From: Nanobdellota archaeon
Lineage (GTDB): Archaea > Nanobdellota > Nanobdellia > Pacearchaeales > GW2011-AR1
DNA length: 25,920 nt
Assembly (NCBI GenBank): GCA_022563455.1
Contig: JADFNI010000009.1
Coordinates: forward strand, 1 to 25,920
Reading direction: 5' to 3'
Shown: one piece after another, positions 6,782 to 14,751 of the stretch
Numbering within the stretch: position 1 is the stretch's first letter
How the letters are laid out: each line of letters starts with the position of its first letter
The notes under the pieces: generated by a model
What the model saw: the letters and a program-made list of their open reading frames with translations, nothing else
Databases searched by the model: none
Told to the model about the DNA's origin: nothing
Made by a program: the position numbers and the translations under genes

Positions 6782-7081
6782 TTATTTTATAGTAGTCTTT
6801 GGAATTTCTAGAAGATACTTTCCCCTTCCAGAATAGTTGAATCTTGAGGGTTTAGCGTCTATAACTTTTGTTGAATTCATATTTTTATCCAACCAAATTG
6901 CTGTGAATGGCTTACAAAAGAAAGAATGAATTGAAAGATTTTTTTCTTTGTTGTAAATGAATAATAATGGCACTGGATTTTTTTGAAAGATTAGACCTCT
7001 AAATTTTTTCCAGGAGGTATCACATATTTCTGCATTAATTGAATAATGTTTCCCTTCGATGTTGTAGACTACTTTTTTCAT
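6782..7081 (-). CDS. DUF192 family protein
   Basis: A 99-residue protein with the DUF192 pattern: KKFRGLIFQ near the N-terminus, PLLFIY, then IHSFFCKPFTAIWLD, and a C-terminal YLLEIP strand. The domain is a small beta-rich fold of unknown function, often secreted in bacteria; no signal peptide is visible here, so this one should be cytoplasmic. It starts 5 nt after the pyrB stop on the same strand, so it is probably cotranscribed with pyrB. No separate TATA box is needed. Confidence in the family is good; nothing in the sequence ties it directly to pyrimidine synthesis. Confidence 0.82.
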   Translation of the reverse strand: MKKVVYNIEGKHYSINAEICDTSWKKFRGLIFQKNPVPLLFIYNKEKNLSIHSFFCKPFTAIWLDKNMNSTKVIDAKPSRFNYSGRGKYLLEIPKTTIK

Positions 7082-7086
7082 TTGAA

Positions 7087-8007
7087 CTATTTTTCTTTTT
7101 CTTTCATTACCTCTTCTAGAATTGCCATCCTTATATATAGTCCGTTTTCTGCTTGTCTGAAGTATGCAATTCTGGAATCGTTTTGTTCTGTTTTTATAGA
7201 TAAATTTATTTCCTCGACGTGTGGAAGTGGATGCATTATTATTGCTCCTTCTTTTATCAAATTTAAATTTGATTCATTTAATACAAATTTTCCCTTCGCT
7301 AACTCATATTCTTCTTTATTTATTCTCTCTTTTTGAATTCTTGTCATATATATTACGTCGACCATTGGTAAAACTTCTTCCAAGTTATCAACTTCTATAA
7401 ATTTTGTGTTATGTTTTAATAAATATTCTTTTATGTCGTCTTTCATCTTTAGGTTTTCTGGAGAAACAAAAATTAGTTCTATACCTGTGAACTTTCCTAG
7501 AAGGTAACAAAGAGAACGTATAGTTCTTCCATATTTTAAATCTCCAACTGCAGCAATTTTTAAATTTTCTAAACTTCCAAATTCCCTATAAAGTGTATAT
7601 GAATCGAGGATAGCTTGGGTTGGGTGTTGACCGGATCCTTCTCCTGCATTAATGACTGGAACAGAGCTTATACATGCGGCTAATTTTGAAGAGCCTTCTA
7701 TACTGTTTCGAAGAATTATTACGTCTGAATACCCTGCTATGACTCTTATTGAATCTTCTAAGGATTCTCCTTTTGATACCGAAGAAAATTCTCTCGCATT
7801 TTCTGTTCCCATTACAGATCCTCCAAGTTTCAACATTGCTGCTTCAAAGCTTAGTCTTGTTCTTGTACTTGGTTCATAGAATAAGCTTGTTAGAATTTTC
7901 CCTTTTAAGAAGTTTGATGGATTCTCTCGAAGCTGATCTGCTCGTTTAAATAATTTTAATAAAATTCCCCTTGATAACTGCTGTGCTTCTATAATATGCA
8001 TCACCAT
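7087..8007 (-). CDS. pyrB: Aspartate carbamoyltransferase catalytic chain
   Basis: Condenses carbamoyl phosphate with aspartate, the committed step of pyrimidine synthesis. From the chosen start it is 306 residues, the normal catalytic-chain length. Visible motifs are the carbamoyl-phosphate site STRTR (47-51), SKGES, HPTQ (128-131), TRIQKER and HPLPHVEE (259 onwards). The last normally reads HPLPRV; Arg is His here. The frame stays open to an ATG at 8079, but a TATA octamer (8030-8037, minus strand TTTATAAA) predicts an mRNA start at 8008, excluding the longer form from that promoter and placing the start at the ATG of MVMHIIEAQQLSR. No regulatory pyrI or other pyrimidine gene is present nearby; a DUF192 gene follows. 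Confidence 0.93.
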   Translation of the reverse strand: MVMHIIEAQQLSRGILLKLFKRADQLRENPSNFLKGKILTSLFYEPSTRTRLSFEAAMLKLGGSVMGTENAREFSSVSKGESLEDSIRVIAGYSDVIILRNSIEGSSKLAACISSVPVINAGEGSGQHPTQAILDSYTLYREFGSLENLKIAAVGDLKYGRTIRSLCYLLGKFTGIELIFVSPENLKMKDDIKEYLLKHNTKFIEVDNLEEVLPMVDVIYMTRIQKERINKEEYELAKGKFVLNESNLNLIKEGAIIMHPLPHVEEINLSIKTEQNDSRIAYFRQAENGLYIRMAILEEVMKEKEK

Positions 8008-8029
8008 TTTGCTTTTGAAGTTTAGTTCT

Positions 8030-8037
8030 TTTATAAA
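8030..8037 (-). promoter_or_regulatory. TATA box of pyrB
   Basis: TTTATAAA centred 26 nt upstream of the ATG at 8007. It decides for the short pyrB start and gives a leader of at most about one base. A second A/T-rich site near 8101-8108 could in principle serve the longer frame starting at 8079. Confidence 0.6.
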
Positions 8038-8121
8038 ATTGATTGTGGAATAATGAGGCTTACTAAAAACGACAATCATATAAAGAGCTGATGCCTTTAT
8101 TTACTATATTTTCTTTTAACT

Positions 8122-8337
8122 AGTCATTATCTCAAACTCATCATTCGCCCTGAAAATTCATTATGTCTTTTATTTGTGAATTTCGGGCAAATAATTCGCC
8201 ATCTCGCTCGATGGAATTAAGAAGTCATTATCTCAAACTCATCATTCGCCCTGAAAATTCATTATGTCTTTTATTTGTGAATTTCGGGCAAATAATTCGC
8301 CATCTCGCTCGATGGAATTAAGAAGTCATTATCTCAA
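8122..8337. repeat. Perfect 101-bp tandem direct repeat (2.1 copies) at the 3' end of the GTPase gene
   Basis: Copies 8122-8222 and 8223-8323 are identical; a third partial copy (8324-8337, 14 nt) lies inside the last codons of the GTPase gene, so each unit carries a copy of the gene's final codons and stop. Each unit also contains an imperfect stem-loop (GCCC..GAAA..TTCA paired with TGAATTTCGGGC) and a short CCATC/GATGG hairpin. It looks like a recent tandem duplication of the gene's end and 3' untranslated region. Apart from this repeat, 8080-8317 holds no gene. Confidence 0.93.
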
Positions 8338-9499
8338 TTCCATCTCGATGCTTTAATGGGTGGTCTTTTCCTACAGGTTGCTTAGTTCTAACATCTATTG
8401 CTTTTATGAAATTGTCTCCTATGTCTGTATGAAGGTGATATGCAAAATCTAAAGCAGTGGAATTTTCTTTTAACAAAAAGCAATCTGGGAGAATGTTTCC
8501 CTTAGAGTCTGCTAATTTTGAACCTGCTGGGAAAATTGCAATTCTTTTTAGAAGGTTAAATACTGATTCATCTAAAACTTCTTGAACACCAGTTGAACCT
8601 AATTTATCTAGGACGTTTTCTTTGATTAGCATTAGTGCTGCCTTTTGTTTTTCGTTTACTTTATCCTCGTTAATTTTGAAACTAGCGCTACCCTGTATAT
8701 ATTCTATAAGATTTGTATTTGCAGCTGATCTCAATGATAATTCTGCGTCACTTGAACATGGAATTATTAAAATATCTGGAAAGCTTTCTTTTAATTTTTC
8801 TAGATTCTCTAATGCTCCTGGTTTATCTATTTTGTTTGCTGCGATCAACATTGGTTTTGTTATGTGTCTTAATCCTCTTGAAAAATTTGCTACTTCTTCA
8901 TTTGTCCATTTTGTGGGAGTTAAAGGATCTAATTTTAATTTTATTAAAACTTCCCTTACATCATCTTCGGTTACTTTTAATCCTGAAAATTGTTTAGCGA
9001 TTTCTTTTGCAAAGTTTAACTTTGTTGACTGTATTGTCCTTGTTAATTTTGCCCATACTTTTTCTAAGATACTCTGGTACCATTTATCCAATTCTCCTTC
9101 TAGCATTTTTACATCTTTTATAGGATCTCCAACTCCTTCTTTTCCCTCTGCGTCGGTTGTTCCTGAGATATCTACTATTTGTATAAACATATCTGCTTGT
9201 CTAAGACTATCTAAAAATTTGTTTCCCAATCCTTTTCCAGTACTTGCCCCTTCAACTAAACCTGCAACGTCCATTAATTCTACTGGAACAAATCTTGTAA
9301 CTCCAGTGCAAAATCCTGTCCTGGGACTACACCTAACATTTAATTCCTTGCATAGAGCATCTACCCTGACGTAGCCCATGCCGTGATTTGGTTCTATTGT
9401 TGCGAAAGGATAAGATGCTATAAGTACGTCTGCCATTGTTGCGGCTTTGAAGAAAGTTGACTTTCCGGATGACGGTTTTCCTACTAATCCTAGTAACAT
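8318..9499 (-). CDS. Ygr210/YchF-type translation-associated GTPase (Obg superfamily)
   Basis: P-loop GTPase of the archaeal/eukaryal Ygr210 branch of the Obg/YchF family, thought to act on ribosomes. Motifs: G1 at GKPSSGKST (7-15), switch II DVAGLVEGAS, a long helical insertion, G4 NKID (G5-like CSSDAE follows), and a C-terminal TGS domain (about 315-393) ending GIEIMTS. NKID rather than NVNE favours the Ygr210 branch over bacterial YchF. Length of 393 is typical. The C-terminal codons are the template of the downstream 101-bp tandem repeat. The proteasome-like gene ends 23 nt upstream on the same strand, so the two may be cotranscribed; a weak A/T-rich site (9521-9528) could also serve as its own promoter. 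Confidence 0.92.
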   Translation of the reverse strand: MLLGLVGKPSSGKSTFFKAATMADVLIASYPFATIEPNHGMGYVRVDALCKELNVRCSPRTGFCTGVTRFVPVELMDVAGLVEGASTGKGLGNKFLDSLRQADMFIQIVDISGTTDAEGKEGVGDPIKDVKMLEGELDKWYQSILEKVWAKLTRTIQSTKLNFAKEIAKQFSGLKVTEDDVREVLIKLKLDPLTPTKWTNEEVANFSRGLRHITKPMLIAANKIDKPGALENLEKLKESFPDILIIPCSSDAELSLRSAANTNLIEYIQGSASFKINEDKVNEKQKAALMLIKENVLDKLGSTGVQEVLDESVFNLLKRIAIFPAGSKLADSKGNILPDCFLLKENSTALDFAYHLHTDIGDNFIKAIDVRTKQPVGKDHPLKHRDGIEIMTS

Positions 9500-9522
9500 A
9501 GAACTTTGAAAATATAAAGGTT

Positions 9523-10455
9523 TTAATTTGTTTTGGTTGGACCAATTTTATATCCTCTTAGAAACATGTTTAACTTCTTTTCAGAACCTGAATTTTCGAA
9601 CATTTTATCTGAGATATCCATAACATCTCCGTTTTCTATTACTAATCTTCCTACAGCCTCGTGGGTAAAATCCTTACTAAGAAATCCTGCTGAATATGCT
9701 TTAACTACCTCTGCTGCTAGTACACATCGATCTTCTGAAAGTGTGATTATTCCGCTTTTGTCCATGTAAGTAATTGACAATGTTCCTCCAACACCATGAT
9801 TAATTTTTGATGCTGCATTTGTTGCTTCTATGAGAGATAATAAACCTTCCTTTGGACAAATAGAACTTCTTCTTTCCCTAGGTAGTTCTGAAAAGAAATT
9901 AGATAAGCTTTTATTTGATTCATCTGAGCCACTGCCAATGCTTTGATAAGGAATTGGAGACATAGATCCCCCAAATCTAGTTTCTAGACAATAAATATTA
10001 AATCTACCATCTTCAATACCTCCAAGTAATATACTTGTGTCTAATAGATTATCCGATGTACCTATGCAAGCAATAGCGTTAGATTTTGCTGCTTCATCAA
10101 TTTTTTGACCAGATCTTAGAGTTCCAGACTGAACTTCTTCTAGAGTTAGTCCAGTGTTTGCATATAAGTATTCTGACTTTTTATTAGTTTTATGATTTAG
10201 AAGTTCATTTATTGTAGTTTCATAAATATTATGAAGTTCTCTTGGAGAATTTTCATCCTGACTTCTGAGATTCCTTTTTATTCCTTCATAGACTTCTAGA
10301 ATAAATCCTGCATTACCACTTCCACCATATATAACTCCATCATCTAGGATATGTAATTTCTCACTTACATTATATTTTCTTCCTCCTGAAGAAGCTTGTT
10401 CATCAGCTACGGCCGCTCCTGAGGTTCCAAAGGACATCATATTTATTGCAGTCAT
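9523..10455 (-). CDS. Divergent proteasome-beta/HslV-like Ntn-hydrolase homologue
   Basis: A 310-residue protein not matching a standard family but showing the proteasome fold pattern. After the initiator Met comes Thr, as in HslV, which could become Thr1 once Met is removed. Numbered from that Thr, D17, Q19, A20 and G23 (ADEQASSGG) fall at the positions of HslV D17, Q19, A20, G23, and Lys32 is one residue from catalytic Lys33. Further on, ILDDGVIYGGSGNAG, ILLGGIEDGRFNIYCLE and SIGSGSDES follow the beta-subunit order. Against full activity, the D-x-x-S-G motif is replaced by N-H-G-V-G-G. It is about 100 residues longer than a beta subunit, with a helical insertion. A TATA box (10480-10487) places the mRNA start 3 nt before the ATG, supporting the N-terminal Met-Thr. 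No ATPase partner lies nearby. Confidence 0.6.
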   Translation of the reverse strand: MTAINMMSFGTSGAAVADEQASSGGRKYNVSEKLHILDDGVIYGGSGNAGFILEVYEGIKRNLRSQDENSPRELHNIYETTINELLNHKTNKKSEYLYANTGLTLEEVQSGTLRSGQKIDEAAKSNAIACIGTSDNLLDTSILLGGIEDGRFNIYCLETRFGGSMSPIPYQSIGSGSDESNKSLSNFFSELPRERRSSICPKEGLLSLIEATNAASKINHGVGGTLSITYMDKSGIITLSEDRCVLAAEVVKAYSAGFLSKDFTHEAVGRLVIENGDVMDISDKMFENSGSEKKLNMFLRGYKIGPTKTN

Positions 10456-10713
10456 CTTATCATAATCTTAGTCTGTTTGTTTATAAATGTTACCATTCTA
10501 GAGTTATTATAATTTGTGTTAATTGTTGTAATGATATATCCTTGTTAAAAATGTTTGTGGGCTATGTTAATTTGTAGTTTATATCATCTATATGTCTAAG
10601 GGTAATTTACTCAGAGTTGTTGCTAGTAAATCAAAAAATGCTTTAAGAATTCTAAGTCCTCTTGATTAATTTAAAACTACAAGATTTATATATTTAGTTT
10701 ATTAACTTAATAG

Positions 10714-11163
10714 ATGGAAGAGAAGCGAAAGAGGAACATTGTTAGGTCTTCTAGAAAAGGATATATTCCTTATTATTTGATGGTTGTAGTTGTTATGTTA
10801 ATTATTTTGTATATTATAAGAAACGATCTTCCATTGAACCGAAATGCTCTTATTATTGCTGTTGCTTTTATGATTCTTATTTTAAAGTTGACTGAGGTAC
10901 ATAGGATAACTCATTATTACGAGCTTACGCCACATATGCTTTTGAAAAGTGAAGGAATATTTGTTCATAGACTTAAGAAAATGAGTTATGGATCTATGTC
11001 TCAGATTCATTTGAATAGGTCTATACTTGATAAAATTATTGGAATTGGAACTATTGAGATTGCGCAGTTTAGTGAAACTGTTAGAACTGAAATCAAAAAC
11101 ATTAATAAACCTGAAAAGGTACTCTATGAATTAGCTAAAAGGATAAAAAATATGCAAGAATGA
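10714..11163 (+). CDS. Membrane protein with bacterial-type PH domain (DUF304-like)
   Basis: A 149-residue protein with a basic N-terminus, two membrane helices (about 19-37 and 44-62) and a C-terminal bPH domain of the YdbS/YdbT type: HYYELTPHMLLKSEG, then LKKMSYGSMSQIHLNRSILDKIIGIGTIEI. Such proteins sit in the cytoplasmic membrane with the PH domain inside; their function is poorly known. A TATA octamer (TTTATATA, 10685-10692) is centred 25.5 nt before the ATG, so the mRNA is leaderless. The stop overlaps the start of the next gene (ATGA), so it is cotranscribed with the anchored protein that follows. The 258 bases upstream (10456-10713) contain no gene I can support. Confidence 0.8.
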   Translation: MEEKRKRNIVRSSRKGYIPYYLMVVVVMLIILYIIRNDLPLNRNALIIAVAFMILILKLTEVHRITHYYELTPHMLLKSEGIFVHRLKKMSYGSMSQIHLNRSILDKIIGIGTIEIAQFSETVRTEIKNINKPEKVLYELAKRIKNMQE

Positions 11164-11918
11164 GAGAACAAGAAGTAAGACAGGTTATCGCGAATCCTCA
11201 TGCAAATCGTTTTTTTAGTAAGAAGTGGATAATCCTTAGTTTCATAGGTGTTGTGTTGTTGTTATTGTTTTTTGCGTTTTCTGGAATGGACTTTATTACA
11301 GGAAATGTTATTTCGATTGGAGAGGATGGAAATACTGATAATATTAGTTTAACTGAAAATTTTAAACTTTACGCGGAGCTTGACAGTCTTAAAGAAGTTC
11401 TTGAACTAAAGCAAAAAATAAAATTGATCACTATTGAAGTGTCTGGTGCTACTAATAATGTTTATCTTGGAAAAGATGGGTTTTTTGATTTGTCTGGAAC
11501 TGGAACTACGAAGATCTTGCTCGAAGATTTTGATGGATCTATTTCTTTTGATGGGGATAATATATATTTGATAAAGGGAAAAGTGACAACCGTTACTATT
11601 AATGATTTTCCGACTTCATCGACGGACGATAGTATTAACGTTCGAATTGATGACTCTATGGGATATGATTTCTTGGAACTTGAAGGAGTTTATTTGAAGA
11701 AGTATGAATCTTTAAGTTCTGGGGAGGTGAAATTTGATTCTGGTAAAATTACAATGCAGCTTGACAACGAGACTGTTAGTATTCATGGATTTAGGGGAAT
11801 AATGACTAGTGGAACAAATAAGATTGGTGTTCAAAGAACTGGGATTACACTTGATGGATTTGTAGAGGATGCAAACATTGGTGGAGATTTCGAGATTAGT
11901 TTGGTAAAGACTGGTTAA
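11160..11918 (+). CDS. Membrane-anchored, beta-rich extracytoplasmic protein with TGNVI motif
   Basis: A 252-residue protein of unknown function. A basic N-terminus and one hydrophobic helix (about 24-43) are followed directly by DFITGNVISIGEDG, the same helix-plus-TGNV layout as the small protein at 2478-2687. The rest (about 60-252) is rich in alternating hydrophobic residues, Gly, Asp and Thr, as in an exported beta-sandwich or beta-solenoid domain; there are no Cys and no catalytic motif I recognise. It overlaps the PH-domain gene by four bases, so the two are coexpressed and may work together at the envelope. The helix could be an uncleaved anchor or an atypical signal sequence. Confidence 0.7.
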   Translation: MREQEVRQVIANPHANRFFSKKWIILSFIGVVLLLLFFAFSGMDFITGNVISIGEDGNTDNISLTENFKLYAELDSLKEVLELKQKIKLITIEVSGATNNVYLGKDGFFDLSGTGTTKILLEDFDGSISFDGDNIYLIKGKVTTVTINDFPTSSTDDSINVRIDDSMGYDFLELEGVYLKKYESLSSGEVKFDSGKITMQLDNETVSIHGFRGIMTSGTNKIGVQRTGITLDGFVEDANIGGDFEISLVKTG

Positions 11919-11926
11919 ATTAATAA

Positions 11927-12262
11927 TTAGAGATTATATATTCCAATATCGCTTGTTGTCCTTTCATGAAATCCTTTAGAATTATATTCATGTATAAAAG
12001 TTCTATAAGGTATAAAAGTTACTGAATATCCGTCTTCTCCTGTATCGCTTTTAATTTCTCCCCATTTTTCCACTTCGATTCTTATTAAGGGATTTCCACC
12101 TAGATCTACAGTAAAATGTTTAATTAATCTATAATCTCCTGTTTGTTCTATTTTTTCTGGAATTCCCTCATCTTTTTTACAACGATCAATATCTTCTAAA
12201 GATATATTTCTACATTTAAAATTATGATATGCAATTACTAATTTTGATATTAAATTTCCCAT
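11927..12262 (-). CDS. Hypothetical protein, 111 residues
   Basis: Unrecognised. The frame is open to an ATG at 12313, but a TATA octamer (12284-12291, TTTATAAA) is centred exactly 25.5 nt from the ATG at 12262, and the longer start would lie upstream of the predicted mRNA start, so I take 12262. The protein begins MGNLISKLVIAYHNFKCRN, with an amphipathic helical N-terminus, a possible C-x9-C pair (KCRN...DRCKK), and a C-terminal part that looks like alternating beta strands (LIRIEVEKW, YSVTFIPYRTF). No membrane segment. It converges with the TGNVI gene, with only 8 bases between stops. Confidence 0.6.
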   Translation of the reverse strand: MGNLISKLVIAYHNFKCRNISLEDIDRCKKDEGIPEKIEQTGDYRLIKHFTVDLGGNPLIRIEVEKWGEIKSDTGEDGYSVTFIPYRTFIHEYNSKGFHERTTSDIGIYNL

Positions 12263-12419
12263 ATTTTTTAAGGAATTTTTATCTTTATAAATTCGCCCAT
12301 AGTTGTAAAGCACTTTATGCTTAGGATGAACCCTGCTGTTCTGTTAAAAAAGTCTATAGATTTAAACTCAAGATTGTAATAAAGTCTAGAAAATGTTTAT
12401 TATTTATTTTTATAATATA

Positions 12420-12710
12420 TTAAAGTTTAAAATGGGGATGTTTTTCTTGGTATTTTTTCCTCTTTTCTTTAAGTTTTCTTATTTTTATAGATTCAAAGGC
12501 TATCGAAATTCCAAAAATTATAAACATGGAAATTGCTATATGGGGGGCCCAGTAAAAATCGTCAAAATAGAATTTTAGAATTATTGCGATAACACCTACG
12601 ATTGATAATTCGGTTCTTATGTACGCTAATATTGTCCGTTCTTCTGAAAGAGCGTTTCTTTCATTTGATAAGAAAGTTCTCTCCATGGAATTTTTTTCAG
12701 ATATTTTCAT
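12420..12710 (-). CDS. DUF202 family small membrane protein
   Basis: A 96-residue protein with the DUF202 (YidH-like) signature ALSEERTILAYIRTELS leading into two membrane helices (about 34-50 and 55-74) and a basic C-terminal tail (KIRKLKEKRKK). Function of the family is unknown; some members occur with the vacuolar-type transporter chaperone fold in eukaryotes. A TATA-like octamer at 12731-12738 sits about 25 nt upstream of the start, so the transcript is probably leaderless and monocistronic. Gene 12749-13555 ends 38 nt upstream on the same strand and could read through. Confidence 0.8.
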   Translation of the reverse strand: MKISEKNSMERTFLSNERNALSEERTILAYIRTELSIVGVIAIILKFYFDDFYWAPHIAISMFIIFGISIAFESIKIRKLKEKRKKYQEKHPHFKL

Positions 12711-12748
12711 TTTAACCTCTTCTTATTTCTATTTAAGATAATGTATAT

Positions 12749-13555
12749 TTATAAATTCTTTGACTCTTCATCAACTCTAGTTAAGACTTCCTCAAGTGTT
12801 CCATTAAATGGCCCATTTGATTCAATAGACATGGTTGCAGTCATTGAAGCAAATTTTATGCAGTTATAAGGGGAATACTTTAACCCTTTAGCTTTTAGAA
12901 ATCCTGCCATATAAGAATCCCCTGCTCCAGTTGTGCTGACTAAGTTGTTTGTTGGAAAAGCGTTTATCACATATTCGCTATTGCCAAAAAATAAGCGGGA
13001 TCCCTTGCTTCCTGTAGTTACTATAACATTTTTTACTCCAGCCTCTTTCAGCAGATATTTTGCCCCGTCTACTATCTTTGCTTTTCCACTAATAAATTCC
13101 AATTCCCATTTATCAAAGAATACACAATCAATGGAAGGGAGTGTGTCAATTACACTTTTTCGCTTGTCCCATACTATTTCATCCTCCTGTCCATATCTGA
13201 ACATTCCTTGAGAAGCTAAGACTAGCTTTGTGTTTCCACCTTTTAAATGTCTTGAATATTCTTTGATTGTTAGTGAAGAAATATTATCGTTGAACAACGG
13301 TTCAAAAACAACGTAGTCAAATCTAGATAATGTTTCTGGGTGGACTATATCTCCTGCAATATGTTCAAGATCAAATTTAAAATCTTTATTGTTTAGTGCA
13401 TCATTATCATTATATGATCCGAAGACAGTTGTTTGAACTCCCAATGAGGCAAGTGCCTGCCCAGTAGAATACGCAACCCCCCTAGCCTGTTCAGTTCTTT
13501 TTTCTCCAAGGATAGTGATCTCCTTACAAATTGGACCAATTATTGCTACATACAT
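12749..13555 (-). CDS. PfkB-type carbohydrate kinase, shortened and divergent paralogue
   Basis: Ribokinase/PfkB-fold sugar or nucleoside kinase of 268 residues. The C-terminal signature STTGAGDSYMAGF keeps the catalytic Asp213, but the Asp that usually opens it (DTTGAGD) is Ser. The N-terminal Gly-Gly motif of PfkB motif 1 reads ARGVAYSTG, against PGGVTYYSG in the paralogue at 13770-14660, and roughly 28 residues of the lid/substrate region (about 50-80) are missing. The two proteins otherwise align along their length (VAIIGPICKE against VAVVGPICKD; LASQGMFRY against LLPQGMIRY). A TATA-like octamer at 13577-13584 is 25.5 nt upstream. Substrate unknown. It may be a specialised or decaying duplicate; the frame is intact. 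Confidence 0.85.
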   Translation of the reverse strand: MYVAIIGPICKEITILGEKRTEQARGVAYSTGQALASLGVQTTVFGSYNDNDALNNKDFKFDLEHIAGDIVHPETLSRFDYVVFEPLFNDNISSLTIKEYSRHLKGGNTKLVLASQGMFRYGQEDEIVWDKRKSVIDTLPSIDCVFFDKWELEFISGKAKIVDGAKYLLKEAGVKNVIVTTGSKGSRLFFGNSEYVINAFPTNNLVSTTGAGDSYMAGFLKAKGLKYSPYNCIKFASMTATMSIESNGPFNGTLEEVLTRVDEESKNL

Positions 13556-13637
13556 TTACTTAGCGATAATTAACAGTTTATTAATTTAGTTATAGTTGGA
13601 TAGATACATTTTATTAATGAAATAGCAATCTAAAATT

Positions 13638-13709
13638 ATGAGGTTGATATTTGTAAGGCATGAGCAAACATTATCAAATACATAAGATGTTCTGTTGAAG
13701 AAATTTTAG
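13638..13709 (+). pseudogene. Decayed histidine phosphatase remnant
   Basis: From ATG 13638 the frame reads MRLIFVRHEQTLSNT, stop, DVLLKKF, stop. The intact gene at 15063 starts MRLIFVRHGQTISNI and later has TVLTKKG; the DNA of the two is clearly alike. The catalytic RHG is RHE here, there is a stop at codon 16 and an internal deletion. A TATA-like octamer (13609-13616) still lies 25.5 nt upstream. The rest of 13556-13769 holds nothing I can name. Confidence 0.8.
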
Positions 13710-13769
13710 CTGTTGTTTTCATTGTAGCCCCTTTTATATTTACCTAAGATGAATTATTTATAAATTCTT

Positions 13770-14660
13770 TTATGCCTCTTTCATTAGCCTATCCAAAACA
13801 TACTTACGCGATTTTTTAAACACTCCTTTTTCCTCCAACCCGATTGTTGCTGCCATTGCAGCAAATCTTCCCTGTTCTACAGGATCAATATATGCATCCT
13901 TGCCTGAAAAATATCCCGCCATAAAAGTATCCCCTGCTCCAGTTGTGTCAACTATTTTTCTTGGTTTAAATGCTTTTATCTTATATACAGTATCACTTCC
14001 AAGAAATAACTGCGATCCATCCCTACCTAGTGTAACAACTACATTCTTTACTCCCATATCTTGGAGACTTCTTGCGCCATATTCTACAATATCTTCTCCA
14101 CTAATGAATTTTAATTCTTCATCGTCTAAAAAGATATAGTCCAGGTATGGTATTGCTCTAAGAACATTTTCTGGATTTCTTTTTACAATTCCTCCTCCCT
14201 CAGTATATCTAATCATACCCTGGGGGAGAAGCACAGTTTGAGTTCTAGTATTTCTTAGTGCACCTGAAAATTCCTTAATTGCTGATGCAAATATATTATC
14301 ATAAGATAGAGGTCCATAAATAAAATAGTCCAATCCAGTTAGGGAATTGAGTCGAATATCTTCAGGAGTAATATTATTTGGAGTTCCAATTCTTTGCATC
14401 CTTAAATCAGGATTTTTAATATCTGGATATATATTTTTAAATTTTATTGTACCATTACTCCCTGTATGAATAAAATCAAACCCAAATCCACTTGCCCATT
14501 CAACATCTTCAGAACCACAAGATCCAAATACAATAGTTTCAACCCCTAAGGATTCAAAAGTCCTCCCTGAGTAATAGGTAACCCCTCCAGGCAACTCAGT
14601 GCTCTTTCCTTTAATTGTGTTCACATCCTTACAAATTGGACCAACTACAGCTACTTTCAT
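13770..14660 (-). CDS. PfkB-type carbohydrate kinase
   Basis: A 296-residue kinase of the ribokinase/PfkB fold. Motif 1 is intact (LPGGVTYYSGRTFESLG) and motif 2 reads VDTTGAGDTFMAGY with the catalytic base Asp244; VVTLGRDGSQLFLG precedes it, as in ATP-dependent members. The sugar or nucleoside substrate cannot be told. The TATA octamer (14682-14689) is centred exactly 25.5 nt upstream of the ATG and lies inside an 8-bp inverted repeat (14676-14698), so this gene is probably under specific repression. It diverges from a SemiSWEET sugar transporter gene, which suggests a shared role in sugar uptake and phosphorylation (inference). The paralogue at 12749-13555 is a shorter copy. Confidence 0.9.
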   Translation of the reverse strand: MKVAVVGPICKDVNTIKGKSTELPGGVTYYSGRTFESLGVETIVFGSCGSEDVEWASGFGFDFIHTGSNGTIKFKNIYPDIKNPDLRMQRIGTPNNITPEDIRLNSLTGLDYFIYGPLSYDNIFASAIKEFSGALRNTRTQTVLLPQGMIRYTEGGGIVKRNPENVLRAIPYLDYIFLDDEELKFISGEDIVEYGARSLQDMGVKNVVVTLGRDGSQLFLGSDTVYKIKAFKPRKIVDTTGAGDTFMAGYFSGKDAYIDPVEQGRFAAMAATIGLEEKGVFKKSRKYVLDRLMKEA

Positions 14661-14675
14661 CTTCTCTTTGAGGAT

Positions 14676-14698
14676 AGGATATTTATAAAGAATATCCT
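14676..14698 (-). promoter_or_regulatory. TATA box inside an inverted repeat, probable operator of the pfkB gene
   Basis: AGGATATT (14676-14683) and AATATCCT (14691-14698) are perfect inverted arms that overlap the TATA octamer TTTATAAA (14682-14689). A dimer bound here would exclude TBP. The regulator is not identified. Confidence 0.6.
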
Positions 14699-14751
14699 AC
14701 TAGATAATATATATTCAAAAAGTTTATATATCTGATTTAATTATTTGCTTA

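Noticed and set aside
8122..8323. CRISPR-like array
   Set aside because: The repeat is a 101-bp unit directly in tandem with no spacers and only two full copies.
8622..9374. Long plus-strand open frame opposite the GTPase gene
   Set aside because: Antisense shadow of a conserved GTPase; composition reflects the complement of its codons.
10592..10669. Possible 25-residue ORF (MSKGNLLRVVASK...) in the gap before the PH-domain gene
   Set aside because: The frame is open and the composition protein-like, but there is no TATA octamer at the usual spacing and no Shine-Dalgarno site; too short to support alone.
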